Assembly (NCBI RefSeq): GCF_030580655.1 | Contig: NZ_JAUQTB010000002.1 | Coordinates: 124,001-188,000, forward strand | DNA length: 64,000 bases | Source: Paenibacillus lacisoli | Lineage (GTDB): Bacteria > Bacillota > Bacilli > Paenibacillales > Paenibacillaceae | Direction: 5' to 3' | Shown: positions 15,385 to 24,947 of the stretch, one piece after another | Position numbering within the stretch: the stretch's first letter is position 1 | How the letters are laid out: every line of letters begins with the position of its first letter | The notes under the pieces: generated by a model | What the model was told of the DNA's origin: nothing | Seen by the model: the letters and a program-made list of their open reading frames with translations, nothing else | Databases searched by the model: none | Program-made: the position numbers and the translations under genes

Positions 15385-17079
15385 ATGAAGTTCAGCGAGT
15401 TCAAATATGAGAGACCTGACCTGCCATTAATTGAACAGCGGTTTAATAATTTGCTGCCTGCTTTTAAGGACGCTTCCAGTTATGAAGAGCAGGATAAAGC
15501 GATGTCTGATATCAATAAGCTGTTCAGCGAAGTAGGTACCCATATCCAGTTGGTCAGTGTTCGCCATTCTATTGATACAACCGATGAGTTCTACAAGGCT
15601 GAACAGGATTATGCCGATGAGATTGGCCCTATACTGCAGCAGTACATAACGGAGTATTATCAGGCACTGGTGGACTCCAAGTTCCGCTCGGAACTGGAGA
15701 ACAAATGGGGTTCACAGCTGTTCCGTCTCGCAGAATTGTCACTCAGCACCTTCCATCCGGATGTAATTGAGGACCTGCAGAAGGAGAACAAACTGGCGAC
15801 CGAATACAGCCAGCTGATTGCTTCTGCGAAGATTCCTTTCGAAGGCGAAGAGCGCACGCTGCCTCAGCTGCGTCCTTTTGAATTGTCCACCGACCGCGAT
15901 CTCCGCAGGAGAGCATCGGAAGCCCGTTACACTTTTATGGCTGAGCACGAGGAAGAGCTCGACCGGATCTACGATGAACTGGTCAAAGTCCGCTCGGCCA
16001 TCGCCAAAAAGCTGGGTTTCAACAACTTTGTTGAACTGGGCTATGCCCGCATGAACCGCACGGACTACAATGCGGAACAGGTTGCGAATTTCCGTAAGCA
16101 AGTGCTGGATTATATCGTTCCGGCAGCTACCCGTCTGAAGGAACGCCAACAGAAACGCATTGGTGTGGATACCCTCTATTATTACGATGAAGGCTTCAGC
16201 TTCAAGACCGGCAACGCGGCACCGAAGGGTGATGCTGAATGGATCATTGAAAATGGCGCCAAGATGTATGCTGAGCTGTCACCAGAGACTGACACGTTCT
16301 TCAAGCAGCTGGTAGATCAGGATCTGATGGATCTGCTGAGCAAAAAAGGCAAACAAGGCGGCGGCTACTGCACTTACCTGAGCGAGTACAAAGTACCCTT
16401 TATTTTTGCCAACTTTAACGGAACCTCCGACGATATCGATGTGCTGACTCATGAGGTCGGTCATGCCTTCCAGGTCGCCTCCAGTTCGCATTTCGAGATC
16501 CCGGAATATCACTGGCCTACCTATGAATCCGCAGAGATTCACTCGATGAGCATGGAGTTCTTCACTTGGCCGTGGATGGACCTTTTCTTCAAGGAAGACG
16601 TGGATAAATACCGCTTTGACCATCTGGCTTCCGCTCTGCTGTTTATTCCATACGGTGTATCCGTTGATGAATTTCAGCATTTCGTGTACGCCAATCCGGA
16701 TGCTACGCCGGCTGAACGCAAAACGGCATGGCGTGACATTCAGCGCAAATACCAGCCGCATTTTAATGTCGGGGATAACGACTATCTGGATCGCGGCGGC
16801 TTCTGGCAGAAACAGGGCCACATCTACTCTTCACCGTTTTACTATATCGACTACACACTCGCTCAGATCTGTGCCTTCCAATTCTGGAAAAGATCCCGCG
16901 AAGATTTCGCATCGGCCTGGGCCGATTACCTCAAGCTGTGTAAGGCTGGCGGCAGCCTGTCCTTCACTGGTCTCGTGGAGTTGGCAGGCCTGCTCTCTCC
17001 GTTCGAAGATGGCTGCGTAGAATCGGTCATCGGAGAAATCGAAGGCTGGCTCGACAGTGTGGATGACGCAGCACTCTAA
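15385..17079 (+). CDS. M3 family oligoendopeptidase
   Basis: A 564-residue zinc peptidase of the PepF/M3 family that cleaves short peptides in the cytoplasm. The HEVGHAFQ motif (near residue 360) supplies two zinc histidines and the catalytic glutamate; the downstream glutamate comes from ESAEIHSMSMEF. GGAAGGA precedes the ATG at 15385, and the promoter position excludes the longer start. It is a single-gene unit with its own terminator. A second M3 enzyme (PepF) lies at 39034-40836; the two are only distantly alike. Confidence 0.93.
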   Translation: MKFSEFKYERPDLPLIEQRFNNLLPAFKDASSYEEQDKAMSDINKLFSEVGTHIQLVSVRHSIDTTDEFYKAEQDYADEIGPILQQYITEYYQALVDSKFRSELENKWGSQLFRLAELSLSTFHPDVIEDLQKENKLATEYSQLIASAKIPFEGEERTLPQLRPFELSTDRDLRRRASEARYTFMAEHEEELDRIYDELVKVRSAIAKKLGFNNFVELGYARMNRTDYNAEQVANFRKQVLDYIVPAATRLKERQQKRIGVDTLYYYDEGFSFKTGNAAPKGDAEWIIENGAKMYAELSPETDTFFKQLVDQDLMDLLSKKGKQGGGYCTYLSEYKVPFIFANFNGTSDDIDVLTHEVGHAFQVASSSHFEIPEYHWPTYESAEIHSMSMEFFTWPWMDLFFKEDVDKYRFDHLASALLFIPYGVSVDEFQHFVYANPDATPAERKTAWRDIQRKYQPHFNVGDNDYLDRGGFWQKQGHIYSSPFYYIDYTLAQICAFQFWKRSREDFASAWADYLKLCKAGGSLSFTGLVELAGLLSPFEDGCVESVIGEIEGWLDSVDDAAL

Positions 17080-17094
17080 ACCATGATAACAAAA

Positions 17095-17147
17095 CCCCTG
17101 CAGCGAATTCTTGTGCCGAAGCACTGGATTCGCTGCAGGGGTTTCTT
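17095..17147 (+). terminator. Intrinsic terminator of the M3 peptidase gene
   Basis: A 14-bp stem (CCCCTGCAGCGAAT and its complement) with a 19-base loop, then TTTCTT. It overlaps the stop of the convergent hypothetical gene. Confidence 0.8.
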
Positions 17148-17943
17148 ATGTGCAAACCAATCTTTCAATGACCGGTTTAATTCGTTTGATCATCCAGACT
17201 ATATCTGACTGCAACCGGCTTGAAGACGGATGAACATACCGCACCGCCTCCGTAACCCGGCCCTGATACACCTGACCCAGGTACTCATCGTACGTATTGT
17301 ACTGAACTACATTCAGATGAAGCTGTTCGTAATCAACCACTCCATCATAGCTGCGGGTCGTATATGACGACTCTTCAGCCGGGCCGGGCCTGGCACTTTC
17401 CTTGAGACATTGATTCATCTTTTCGGATTCACTCACCCTGAGAAAACGGGCAGCCCAGTCATTCAGATTCTGGTCCTCACTGTTCTCCAGTCCCGCTGGG
17501 TGCGAGTCCGGTGTTGGCTGCAGCTCAGGTTGGATAACCCGGTGTCCCTTAGCCACATTTACCAGAAACGAGTCATTTTGTAGAGGCAGCGCATGCTTTT
17601 GGATGTCATGAACCCGTCCGAGAACATACGTTGACTTAATATATATTCTGCGTTCACCGCCTCGTGCCGCAGCAGTCTGCCGTTGTTCTGCGAAGGACGA
17701 ATCTGTAAATGTAGCATAAGCTTTGCGGTTCAGATCTGTATCGAACTCCTGATAGCTGCTTATCATCTGTTTACCTTGCAGTCTGGGGCTCAGCTGACTT
17801 CGGACAGCGAACGGAACGTCGTCCGCATAGGCGGGTATACCCGCCCCAACCTGCGGTACCGCAGCAGAAGCACTGCCCAGCAGAAACAGGCTGCAAATAA
17901 GCCATCTCATCAGAGAGCGGGCTCTCCTGTTCTTTTGCTTCAT
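17146..17943 (-). CDS. Secreted protein of unknown function
   Basis: A 265-residue protein with a basic N-terminus and a hydrophobic signal (about residues 12-32) ending near AYADD. The rest is not recognised. It holds a long hydrophilic region with predicted mixed strand and helix and a C-terminal basic helix. The ATG at 17943 overlaps the stop of the upstream membrane protein gene by four bases (ATGA), so the two are translationally coupled and probably work together. The longer frame to 18009 lies inside the upstream gene and is not favoured. Confidence 0.7.
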   Translation of the reverse strand: MKQKNRRARSLMRWLICSLFLLGSASAAVPQVGAGIPAYADDVPFAVRSQLSPRLQGKQMISSYQEFDTDLNRKAYATFTDSSFAEQRQTAAARGGERRIYIKSTYVLGRVHDIQKHALPLQNDSFLVNVAKGHRVIQPELQPTPDSHPAGLENSEDQNLNDWAARFLRVSESEKMNQCLKESARPGPAEESSYTTRSYDGVVDYEQLHLNVVQYNTYDEYLGQVYQGRVTEAVRYVHPSSSRLQSDIVWMIKRIKPVIERLVCT

Positions 17944-18242
17944 TCCATGCGTCTCCCTGTCTGCTGGTAATCCCGGACCCTGCGTTTCCGGATCAGGCTC
18001 AGCAAGCACAGGCTGATCCAGCTGACGGACGGCGCTCCATAAATCAACAGGTATCCCTTAGTTATGCCAAACCGCCCTCCCTCCGTCCACTGTTCCAGCA
18101 TCATATTCCCGCCTGACAAAAGGAACAGGTTCCAGAGAACAATAATGGATATGCTGTACGCCAGCCGAATGCGCCTTCCCGCCAGCCACGCTGCCAATCC
18201 GAAAGAGCCCAGATAACCTCCAGCCATGATCAATGCCAACAT
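17940..18242 (-). CDS. Small membrane protein coupled to the secreted protein
   Basis: A 100-residue protein with three predicted membrane helices (about 1-20, 25-45 and 62-85) and a basic tail. No family recognised. AAAGGAGTC lies eight bases before the ATG at 18242, which is therefore preferred over the ATG at 18263. It ends in a four-base overlap with the next gene. The pair looks like a two-gene unit with an exported partner. Confidence 0.68.
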   Translation of the reverse strand: MLALIMAGGYLGSFGLAAWLAGRRIRLAYSISIIVLWNLFLLSGGNMMLEQWTEGGRFGITKGYLLIYGAPSVSWISLCLLSLIRKRRVRDYQQTGRRME

Positions 18243-18366
18243 CTGCTTGACTCCTTTGTCCATATATCATTCTATCAGCGACTTCCGGTTTTCACTTCAA
18301 TTTCGCTTCTATAAGGATACAACACACAGATACAGGCTAAAGTTACCATTCGCGAAATCTTTATTC

Positions 18367-19377
18367 TCAGATTGAATCGGCCACTTCCTTGAGAAGCTTG
18401 TAGGAGCGTCTGCGCTGCTGAATATCGGGAATCATCTGCAGAGCCATCATTTCTTCAAAATGATACACTGCCTGCAGCTCCTTCAGCTTCATCCGAACTG
18501 TGTCCGGAGACCCCATGACGTAGATGTCCTTGATGTCCTCCATTTCCTGCTTCTCTTCAGGTGTTAAGGAAAGACGGGATAATGCTTCCGGCGGCACCAT
18601 CCGCACCACGCGCCCCCGGTTCAGAAAGTAGTTAAAGTGCAGTGCGCTGCCCGCAATATGAGCGGCCTCCTCGTCCGTATCCGCGACAACGACGCGGAAG
18701 GTCGGCATAAAATAAGGTTCACTACGGAGCTCTCCCGGTTGGAATGAAGCATAATAACGCTCTACCGAGTTTTTCATATGGGGTGTCTGGTGTGGTGAGA
18801 AATGGGCAAACGCGTAAGGCAGACCGAGTCTGCCTGCCAGCTCCCCACTGAATGGCGAGGTGCCCAGCAGCCAAACATCAGGTTTCGAACCTGCATCGAT
18901 TCGCGGTGTCGTCATCAGTCCTTGTAAAGGATGGGTATGCGGCAAAATATCCTTCAAATACTGCAGCAGTTCCTTGAGCTGATCCGGGAAGGTATCCGGG
19001 TCACGATACTGCAAATCCTGTAGAGCCCGGGTGGAGAGCGGGACGCCGCCAGGTGCCCTGCCGACACCCAGATCAATGCGCCCCGGTGCTAGAGCACTGA
19101 GGACGCGGAAGGTTTCAGCCACTTTATATGCACTATAATGGGCAAGCATCACACCGCCTGAACCCACACGTATACGATTCGTTTTGGCCGCCAGATACCC
19201 GACCAGCGCCTCCGGCGAGGACCCGCCGAGCGCATCCGTACTGTGGTGTTCTGACACCCAGTAACGGGAATAACCCAGCTCGTCCACAAACTGAGCGTTC
19301 TCAACCGTCTGGCGAAAAGCCTCCTCCGGTGTCTGTCCCTCCTGCAGAATCGTTTGATCCAATACACTGACTTTCAT
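18367..19377 (-). CDS. LLM-class flavin-dependent oxidoreductase
   Basis: A 336-residue luciferase-like monooxygenase (MsnO8/YwcH type). The family start LDQTILQEGQTPEEA, the YWVSEHHS stretch, RIRVGSGGVML, APGRIDLGVGRAPGG and the SPDTVRMKL segment near the end are all present. These enzymes use reduced FMN supplied by a separate reductase; the substrate is not evident. An AGGTG ribosome site precedes the ATG. It is a single-gene unit upstream of the helicase triad on the same strand order, with no visible link to it. Confidence 0.9.
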   Translation of the reverse strand: MKVSVLDQTILQEGQTPEEAFRQTVENAQFVDELGYSRYWVSEHHSTDALGGSSPEALVGYLAAKTNRIRVGSGGVMLAHYSAYKVAETFRVLSALAPGRIDLGVGRAPGGVPLSTRALQDLQYRDPDTFPDQLKELLQYLKDILPHTHPLQGLMTTPRIDAGSKPDVWLLGTSPFSGELAGRLGLPYAFAHFSPHQTPHMKNSVERYYASFQPGELRSEPYFMPTFRVVVADTDEEAAHIAGSALHFNYFLNRGRVVRMVPPEALSRLSLTPEEKQEMEDIKDIYVMGSPDTVRMKLKELQAVYHFEEMMALQMIPDIQQRRRSYKLLKEVADSI

Positions 19378-19553
19378 GGTGCTGCACCTGCCTTTTTTCG
19401 TTTATATCCTTCATGCACAGATTGCCTCTATCAAAGAAGCAGACCCGGCATACGGCCGGCTCTGCTGTTATATCTCTTGCACACTTTCCCGCTGCCACAT
19501 CATTTTACTGCTGCGGAAAACAGCCTGTTGTGCGATATCTCACTGCACTGAGT

Positions 19554-21731
19554 TTATAAATTTTTTAACCCGTTCAGATCCAGTCCATCCACAGCAAAAG
19601 CCTGCTGTACCAGCTTCGGATCCACAAATTCATCGTATTTGCCTAAGTATGGCGCTTCGTCCGGGTCTAACAGCTCTTGACCATGCTGCAGCAGCTGACT
19701 TTCACCGCGGATCCGCTTCATGACCTCCTCTGCATCTGCCTGGCCTGAAATAACCATGTAATAGGGTTCCATGGGGGTAACAGAACGTAACCCGAGCGGC
19801 TCGGACAAATTATGCTTCAGCAGGCGTTCCAGTGAACGGAAAGTCTGGCTGCCGCACCAGGGAAGAATGAACAGGGATTGGCCGCCGGCAGGAATCACCA
19901 TCTGCTTTAGCAGCCCGCTCTCCCGGGCCAGTCTGCGTGCCCGTTCCAGACGGTTGACCGCTCTTGGGGCAAGGTAAGGATAAATGGTTGTATCCGCCAG
20001 GACCTCGCGCATCTTCTGTACAACCCGTGTATGGACATCTCCGCCAGCTCCCAGCCATAGCGTATCCACTTTGCCTTTAGCCGCTTTAACATAGACCGCC
20101 TTATGTTTGGTATCCACCTCCACGACCTTCCACAGCTTGCCAGCGAGAGAGAAGCAGTAGCCCGGAGGCGGCACCGTTGTAATGGAACCGATCTCCTCGG
20201 AGCCGTTATATACAGCGTGCTCTTCGTCATCCTTGAACACGGCATAGAACTGGAAGTTGTTCACGATCTTCTCGCCGGTCAGGCCGATCAAGAGACTGCC
20301 GTCTTCCGTACGCTGAATGTGATCCGTCTGCAGCAGGTATGTCAGATGCTGCTTATACTGCTCCACGCTCACCTGTTCAAAAGGCGGCAGACTTAGCACC
20401 GCCCTTGCCAGCTCGGCGGGTTCGGCTTCCCCCATGCTCTTCAGTGTACTCATCGTCTGATGATAGAGCAGCCCGACAGGCAGCTGACGCGGTGCCAGCG
20501 GCTCCACCCACTTTTCCCGCACATACAGCTCGATGACTGCGATCGCCCGCAGCAGCATCCATGGCATGCGTGCCGGGAGCAGCGCTTCTTCGTCTTCCTC
20601 CTCGGAGCAGACGAACAGCATTTCGGACGCGGCTCCGTCCCGCCGTCCGGAACGGCCCAGCCGCTGCACAAAGCTGGAGCTGCTGTAAGGCGCGCCGAGC
20701 TGAATGACACGCTCCAGCTCGCCAAGGTCTATCCCCAGCTCCAGCGTCAGTGTCGCTGCAGCCACGGCTGGCCCTGGTCCGCTGCGCAGGGCTGCTTCAG
20801 CCTCCTCGCGCAGCACAGCGGAGATACTGCCATGATGAACATGGAAGACGTCCGGTTCCTGCCGCTGTGCTGCGATCTGGCGCATCTCCAGAGTCGTCAG
20901 CTCTGCATCCGAGCGGCTGTTCGTAAACACGAGCGCCTTCTTCAAGCGGGTGTGATCATAGATGTACTGATAGTATGCCTTACGTGCATTCGCCAGATGC
21001 TCTGCCTGCTCCTCATCCCGGGCATCCGGAAAGGAGAAGTGCTCAATGCTGAGCTTCAGCTTACGTCCGCCTTGGGGAGAAATCACCTCCACCTCGGTTC
21101 CGGTACCCCCGGACAGCCAATGAGCTGCTGTCTCATAATCGCTCAGCGTGGCGGACAGCCCGATCCGCCGCGGCGTGCATCCCGCCATACGCTGGATCCT
21201 CGCCAGCTGACTCAGTACCTGTGCGCCCCGGTCGGCACCCATAAAGGCATGCACCTCATCGATCACCATATACCGCAGATCGTGGAACAGGGCCGGGATG
21301 CTGTTCGGCTTGTTCATCAGCAGTCCTTCCAGCGATTCCGGCGTAATCTGGAGAACACCGGAAGGCCGCTGCATCAGCTTCGTCTTCTCCGCCTGACCGA
21401 CATCCCCATGCCAGTGCCATACCGGGATGCCTCCTTCGCGCAGCAGATCGTTCAGCCGCTCGAACTGGTCATTAATCAGCGCCTTCAGCGGACCGATGTA
21501 CAGTATACCTACCGACTGGGATGGACTATGGTACAGCCCGGTTAATGCGGGGAAAAACGCCGCTTCGGTCTTGCCCGATGCCGTGCCTGAAGCGATCAGC
21601 AAATAACGGTCGGTATCCATCAGTACCCGGCAGGCTTCCACCTGTGCTTCACGCAGCGTGTCCCAGCGCTTCTTGTAGATATACTCCTGAATAAAGGGGG
21701 CGAGCCGGTAGAACGGATGACTTCCGCTCAT
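19554..21731 (-). CDS. Lhr/BrxH-type DEAD/DEAH helicase, third gene of the TerB triad
   Basis: A 725-residue superfamily 2 helicase. It has motif I SGTASGKTEA (48-57), Ia GPLKALIND, motif II DEVH (158-161), motif III SATL, the LELGID stretch and motif VI QRLGRSGRR. A long C-terminal part (about 440-725) includes a winged-helix-like region and resembles the tail of Lhr and of the BREX helicase BrxHI. Its ATG overlaps the stop of the ATPase gene by four bases. Likely translocates on DNA with the ATPase as partner. Whether it serves defence or repair is unknown. All core motifs are intact. Confidence 0.9.
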   Translation of the reverse strand: MSGSHPFYRLAPFIQEYIYKKRWDTLREAQVEACRVLMDTDRYLLIASGTASGKTEAAFFPALTGLYHSPSQSVGILYIGPLKALINDQFERLNDLLREGGIPVWHWHGDVGQAEKTKLMQRPSGVLQITPESLEGLLMNKPNSIPALFHDLRYMVIDEVHAFMGADRGAQVLSQLARIQRMAGCTPRRIGLSATLSDYETAAHWLSGGTGTEVEVISPQGGRKLKLSIEHFSFPDARDEEQAEHLANARKAYYQYIYDHTRLKKALVFTNSRSDAELTTLEMRQIAAQRQEPDVFHVHHGSISAVLREEAEAALRSGPGPAVAAATLTLELGIDLGELERVIQLGAPYSSSSFVQRLGRSGRRDGAASEMLFVCSEEEDEEALLPARMPWMLLRAIAVIELYVREKWVEPLAPRQLPVGLLYHQTMSTLKSMGEAEPAELARAVLSLPPFEQVSVEQYKQHLTYLLQTDHIQRTEDGSLLIGLTGEKIVNNFQFYAVFKDDEEHAVYNGSEEIGSITTVPPPGYCFSLAGKLWKVVEVDTKHKAVYVKAAKGKVDTLWLGAGGDVHTRVVQKMREVLADTTIYPYLAPRAVNRLERARRLARESGLLKQMVIPAGGQSLFILPWCGSQTFRSLERLLKHNLSEPLGLRSVTPMEPYYMVISGQADAEEVMKRIRGESQLLQHGQELLDPDEAPYLGKYDEFVDPKLVQQAFAVDGLDLNGLKNL

Positions 21732-23107
21732 AGCTCAAACTCCGCCAAAAAATCATCAAGGTCATCACGTTCGCCCGGATTGTCCCCAGAACCCGTGCCA
21801 GAAGTACCTGTCGGCTGTTCACCAAGCAGCTGCTCGAACGTAACGCCCGGATTCTGATGCATGGTATGCAGTACATCCATAAAGTCCCGGATGACCTCAC
21901 GGGGAGTGAGCAGTTCATCCGCACCCAGTCGTCCTACGGCCTGCTTCATGAACATCACCAGCTGATCATCATGAAGAACAGGGGAATAACCAAAATGCTG
22001 ACCATGGATATCCCGCAGCCGCTGCAGCAGAATAAGAATTTCTTCATGCGAGAGCATTTCCAGCCGGATAAAAGGACCTGTGAAGTTGTGAAGTCCCTTG
22101 CCGCTGTATCTGCCTTCAACCAGCCTGGAGCGCAGGGCTTCATAGCTGAACAACCCCCTCCGTTCATCTTCCACAAACTGGGGAGTTCCTCCCAGGAAAA
22201 TGCCTAAATGACCGGCCTTGCCCTGCATCGTATCATTAAATATAGTCAGCAGCTTCTCATAGTTGCCCAGCCGTGACACACTGTTGGTGATTTTATACAG
22301 ATTGACGCCCTCATCGATAAAAAGCAGCAGTCCTTGATACCCTATGCGTGCTGTAAACTCCGACCACAGCTTCATATAGTCGTACCAGCTGTCATCATCG
22401 ATAATGACGCCAACGCCTAACTCCTGGCGGGCTTCGGTCTTGGTCGGGATTGCACCCCGCAGCCAGCGAAGCGCAGCCTGTTTTAGATCCTCTTCCTGCA
22501 GCCGGCAGCCCCTCCAATAGGCAGCCATGACCTTGGCAAAATCAAATCCGTGAACCAGACTCTGCATTTGTGCGGTCACATCAAAGATACGCCGTTCTAC
22601 CTCATCCTGCAGCCGGGGATCATCCATACTGCATGACAGCTCCTGTACAGCCTGCTGCTGAAGAGTCAGGAACCACTTCTGGAGCACGACCTCCAGGGCA
22701 CCGCCGTCCGGGCGGGTACGTGTTGACAGGTGGGTCATCAGCTCCCGGTAGGTTGCCAGACCTTGTCCTTTGGTGCCGACCAGCCGCCGCTCAGGAGAGA
22801 GATCGGCATCCGCCACTACAAACCCCCGGTCCATCGCATAATTACGAATGCTCTGCAGCAGAAAGCTCTTACCGCTTCCGTACCGCCCCGTCACCAGCTT
22901 GAACACGGCACCGCCGTCAGCAACGCTATCCAGATCGCGGAGAATGGCCTCAACCTCCGGCTTGCGTCCCACCGCAATATGCTCCAGGCCAATGCGCGGA
23001 ACGACCCCGGCTGTGAGTGAGTTCACCAGCGCCGTTGTCAGGCGCTTCGGAATTTTGGCCCCTGTTTCGGCTGAATTCCCTTGACTTTGACTCATTTCTT
23101 CATCCAA
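21728..23107 (-). CDS. BrxD-like (DUF2791) P-loop ATPase, second gene of the TerB triad
   Basis: A 459-residue AAA-type ATPase. Walker A is GRYGSGKS (74-81) and Walker B is GLLLFIDEGVNLYK in mid-protein. The AGVVPRIGLEHIAVGR start and DLSPERRL stretch are hallmarks of the BREX ATP-binding protein family (BrxD). An acidic tail (DDLDDFLAEFE) ends it. The start is a TTG with AGGTGA seven bases before it; that ribosome site overlaps the stop of the TerB gene. It overlaps the helicase by four bases. In BREX type 2-like loci this family pairs with a BrxHI helicase, as here, but no methylase, PglZ or BrxC is in the window. Confidence 0.88.
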   Translation of the reverse strand: MDEEMSQSQGNSAETGAKIPKRLTTALVNSLTAGVVPRIGLEHIAVGRKPEVEAILRDLDSVADGGAVFKLVTGRYGSGKSFLLQSIRNYAMDRGFVVADADLSPERRLVGTKGQGLATYRELMTHLSTRTRPDGGALEVVLQKWFLTLQQQAVQELSCSMDDPRLQDEVERRIFDVTAQMQSLVHGFDFAKVMAAYWRGCRLQEEDLKQAALRWLRGAIPTKTEARQELGVGVIIDDDSWYDYMKLWSEFTARIGYQGLLLFIDEGVNLYKITNSVSRLGNYEKLLTIFNDTMQGKAGHLGIFLGGTPQFVEDERRGLFSYEALRSRLVEGRYSGKGLHNFTGPFIRLEMLSHEEILILLQRLRDIHGQHFGYSPVLHDDQLVMFMKQAVGRLGADELLTPREVIRDFMDVLHTMHQNPGVTFEQLLGEQPTGTSGTGSGDNPGERDDLDDFLAEFEL

Positions 23108-23114
23108 AGACCCA

Positions 23115-24941
23115 TCACCTCAATACTTTCATTAATAGATGCATATAATCTTCATTTAATTGATCATCAAGGATCAGCAGGTCACCCATTGTATCCATCG
23201 CTGCGTCATTGATCTCGTCGATTAGAAGAGCGGGCATGCTGCCATGAGTGGAAGCGAGTTCCATCATCGTATCTGCTGTCTGCCCGTCCAGATAACTGCG
23301 CAGCACCTCAATATGAACGGGCTTAAGCAAATCCGCCAGTCCCATCCACTCCGTTCCTGCTAATGTCCAATCTGCATGGTTAAGCTGAGTGTCCAATCCG
23401 GATTCCTTCTGCCTGAAACCTGACTGCTTCAGTTCAAGCTTATCGGCAGGCACTGCATCCCTCACTATTGAGTCCTGTTCTTCTCTCATCGACGGCTCGC
23501 CCATCTTCATCAGAGACAGTTCCATCGGAGACAAATCCAGCTGTGTATCTTTATCCAAAGGAATCTCAGGCACATCCCCGGCAGGATCATCACTGTCCAA
23601 AACCTTATCGCCTGCCTGTTCTGCCCAAGACGGTTCGTCCACGGTCAGCCAATTTCGTACAGTATCCGATTCCTGCTGCAGCCGCTGCAGCTTATCCGGC
23701 GAGATGGTCACCTGCTCCTGTCTGCGCTGTACAGCTGCTCTGGCCGTCTCCTGCTCAATGAACCGTTCTACCAGATCCCTGATCTCCGAGCTCACATGTA
23801 TGCCCCTTAATTTGCTCTTGTAGGAGAGCAGCGTCCGCAGCTTGTTTTCCGTTAAACGGATCAGCTGAGTTACGTACATGCGCAGCGGCTTATAAGTGCT
23901 CATAGAATAATAAGCAGCGGTCACATGCCTTCCGTAGATCGACGGCTCATACACCGCGTTGCGGAACAGCTGCCGGCGAACTGTGGTCTGGCTTGGCGGG
24001 GTGAAACGTTCAGCCAGAGATTTGCCGTCCTTGCGTGCCAGATACTGTGCAACCAGTTCGAACACTTTTGGAATCAGCCGATTTAATTCTCCAGCATGTT
24101 CTTCATTCGAGTATAATCCGCTTTTCTTCACATCATAATCAGACAATGCCAGCCAATCTTTCAACCCTAGTTCCATAGGAACGGCATCCAGCTGCCTGTA
24201 CAGCTCCAGCTCACGCCATTCTCCCTGGCCTGAGCCGAGGCGCTTCCGAAGCTGATCATCCAGAACCCCTTGCAGCTTGTTCGCCCATATATAATCTTGG
24301 ATCCACAGCGACAGGTACCTGTCCAGCTTCGGATAAGGTTCATGGTAGGCCTCCCATATGTCTGTTAGCAGCCATAAGCCTTCTTCAGCCCGCGTCCAGC
24401 CGATTCCATTAATTAATTCATACACATAAAGGAACAGATACGACAAATCCGTGTCAGGATAGCGCTGCTGCCTCACCTCTGAACGCCAATAAAAATACCA
24501 GCGCTGCTGATCTGCACTCATATTTTCGTAGGTGGGCCAATAGCAATGAAAAGCAGCCGGACTGCACACGGGCTCAACCCGCCATTCCTGCTCTCTCCCA
24601 TAACGGACAAACCTGAGCTCCGCCGTTTCAATGGTCATCTCCAGGTCACTGAACATCCGCCTGACGGGCGGCCGATAGACCGAAGCGGCAGAAACGCCCT
24701 GGTCAGGGACCGACAATATTGCAGAATGGATAGACAAACCCTGCTCCCGTTCATGGTCTGGACTTTCCTTATTTAATTGTTCTTCTTCAAGCCTCCGAGC
24801 CTGACGCACAGCCTCTTCTGCCTCTGCCGCCAGCTTCTCTTCCCGCGATGGAATAGCCCAGCGGTCCGCGGAGCCTTCAAATTCCAGCTCGGCAAAACGG
24901 ATCTGCTCTGGCCGGCGTGGGTCATCTCCATGTTTTCTCAT
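23115..24941 (-). CDS. TerB_N / TerB_C domain protein, first gene of the triad
   Basis: A 608-residue cytoplasmic protein. The N-terminal 100 residues are charged and partly coiled. Residues about 125-330 match TerB_N (QQRWYFYWRSEVRQQRYPDT, LSYLFLYVYELINGIG). The middle (about 330-530) is helical, with a basic patch and an acidic linker. The C-terminal 70 residues (LLIDEINDAAMDTMGDLLI) match TerB_C. TerB-type domains bind metal in tellurite-resistance proteins and are linked computationally to stress and phage-response loci. No ribosome site precedes the ATG and the promoter predicts a leaderless mRNA. Function is not known; a sensor or scaffold for the ATPase-helicase pair is inference. Confidence 0.85.
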   Translation of the reverse strand: MRKHGDDPRRPEQIRFAELEFEGSADRWAIPSREEKLAAEAEEAVRQARRLEEEQLNKESPDHEREQGLSIHSAILSVPDQGVSAASVYRPPVRRMFSDLEMTIETAELRFVRYGREQEWRVEPVCSPAAFHCYWPTYENMSADQQRWYFYWRSEVRQQRYPDTDLSYLFLYVYELINGIGWTRAEEGLWLLTDIWEAYHEPYPKLDRYLSLWIQDYIWANKLQGVLDDQLRKRLGSGQGEWRELELYRQLDAVPMELGLKDWLALSDYDVKKSGLYSNEEHAGELNRLIPKVFELVAQYLARKDGKSLAERFTPPSQTTVRRQLFRNAVYEPSIYGRHVTAAYYSMSTYKPLRMYVTQLIRLTENKLRTLLSYKSKLRGIHVSSEIRDLVERFIEQETARAAVQRRQEQVTISPDKLQRLQQESDTVRNWLTVDEPSWAEQAGDKVLDSDDPAGDVPEIPLDKDTQLDLSPMELSLMKMGEPSMREEQDSIVRDAVPADKLELKQSGFRQKESGLDTQLNHADWTLAGTEWMGLADLLKPVHIEVLRSYLDGQTADTMMELASTHGSMPALLIDEINDAAMDTMGDLLILDDQLNEDYMHLLMKVLR

Positions 24942-24947
24942 AACTTA

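Noticed and set aside
20460-21545. 361-codon frame on the plus strand
   Set aside because: It lies wholly antisense to the helicase gene; its codon pattern mirrors that gene and no family is seen.
19554-24941. Calling the triad a full BREX system
   Set aside because: Only BrxD- and BrxH-like parts are present; the defining PglZ, BrxC and methylase genes are missing from the window.
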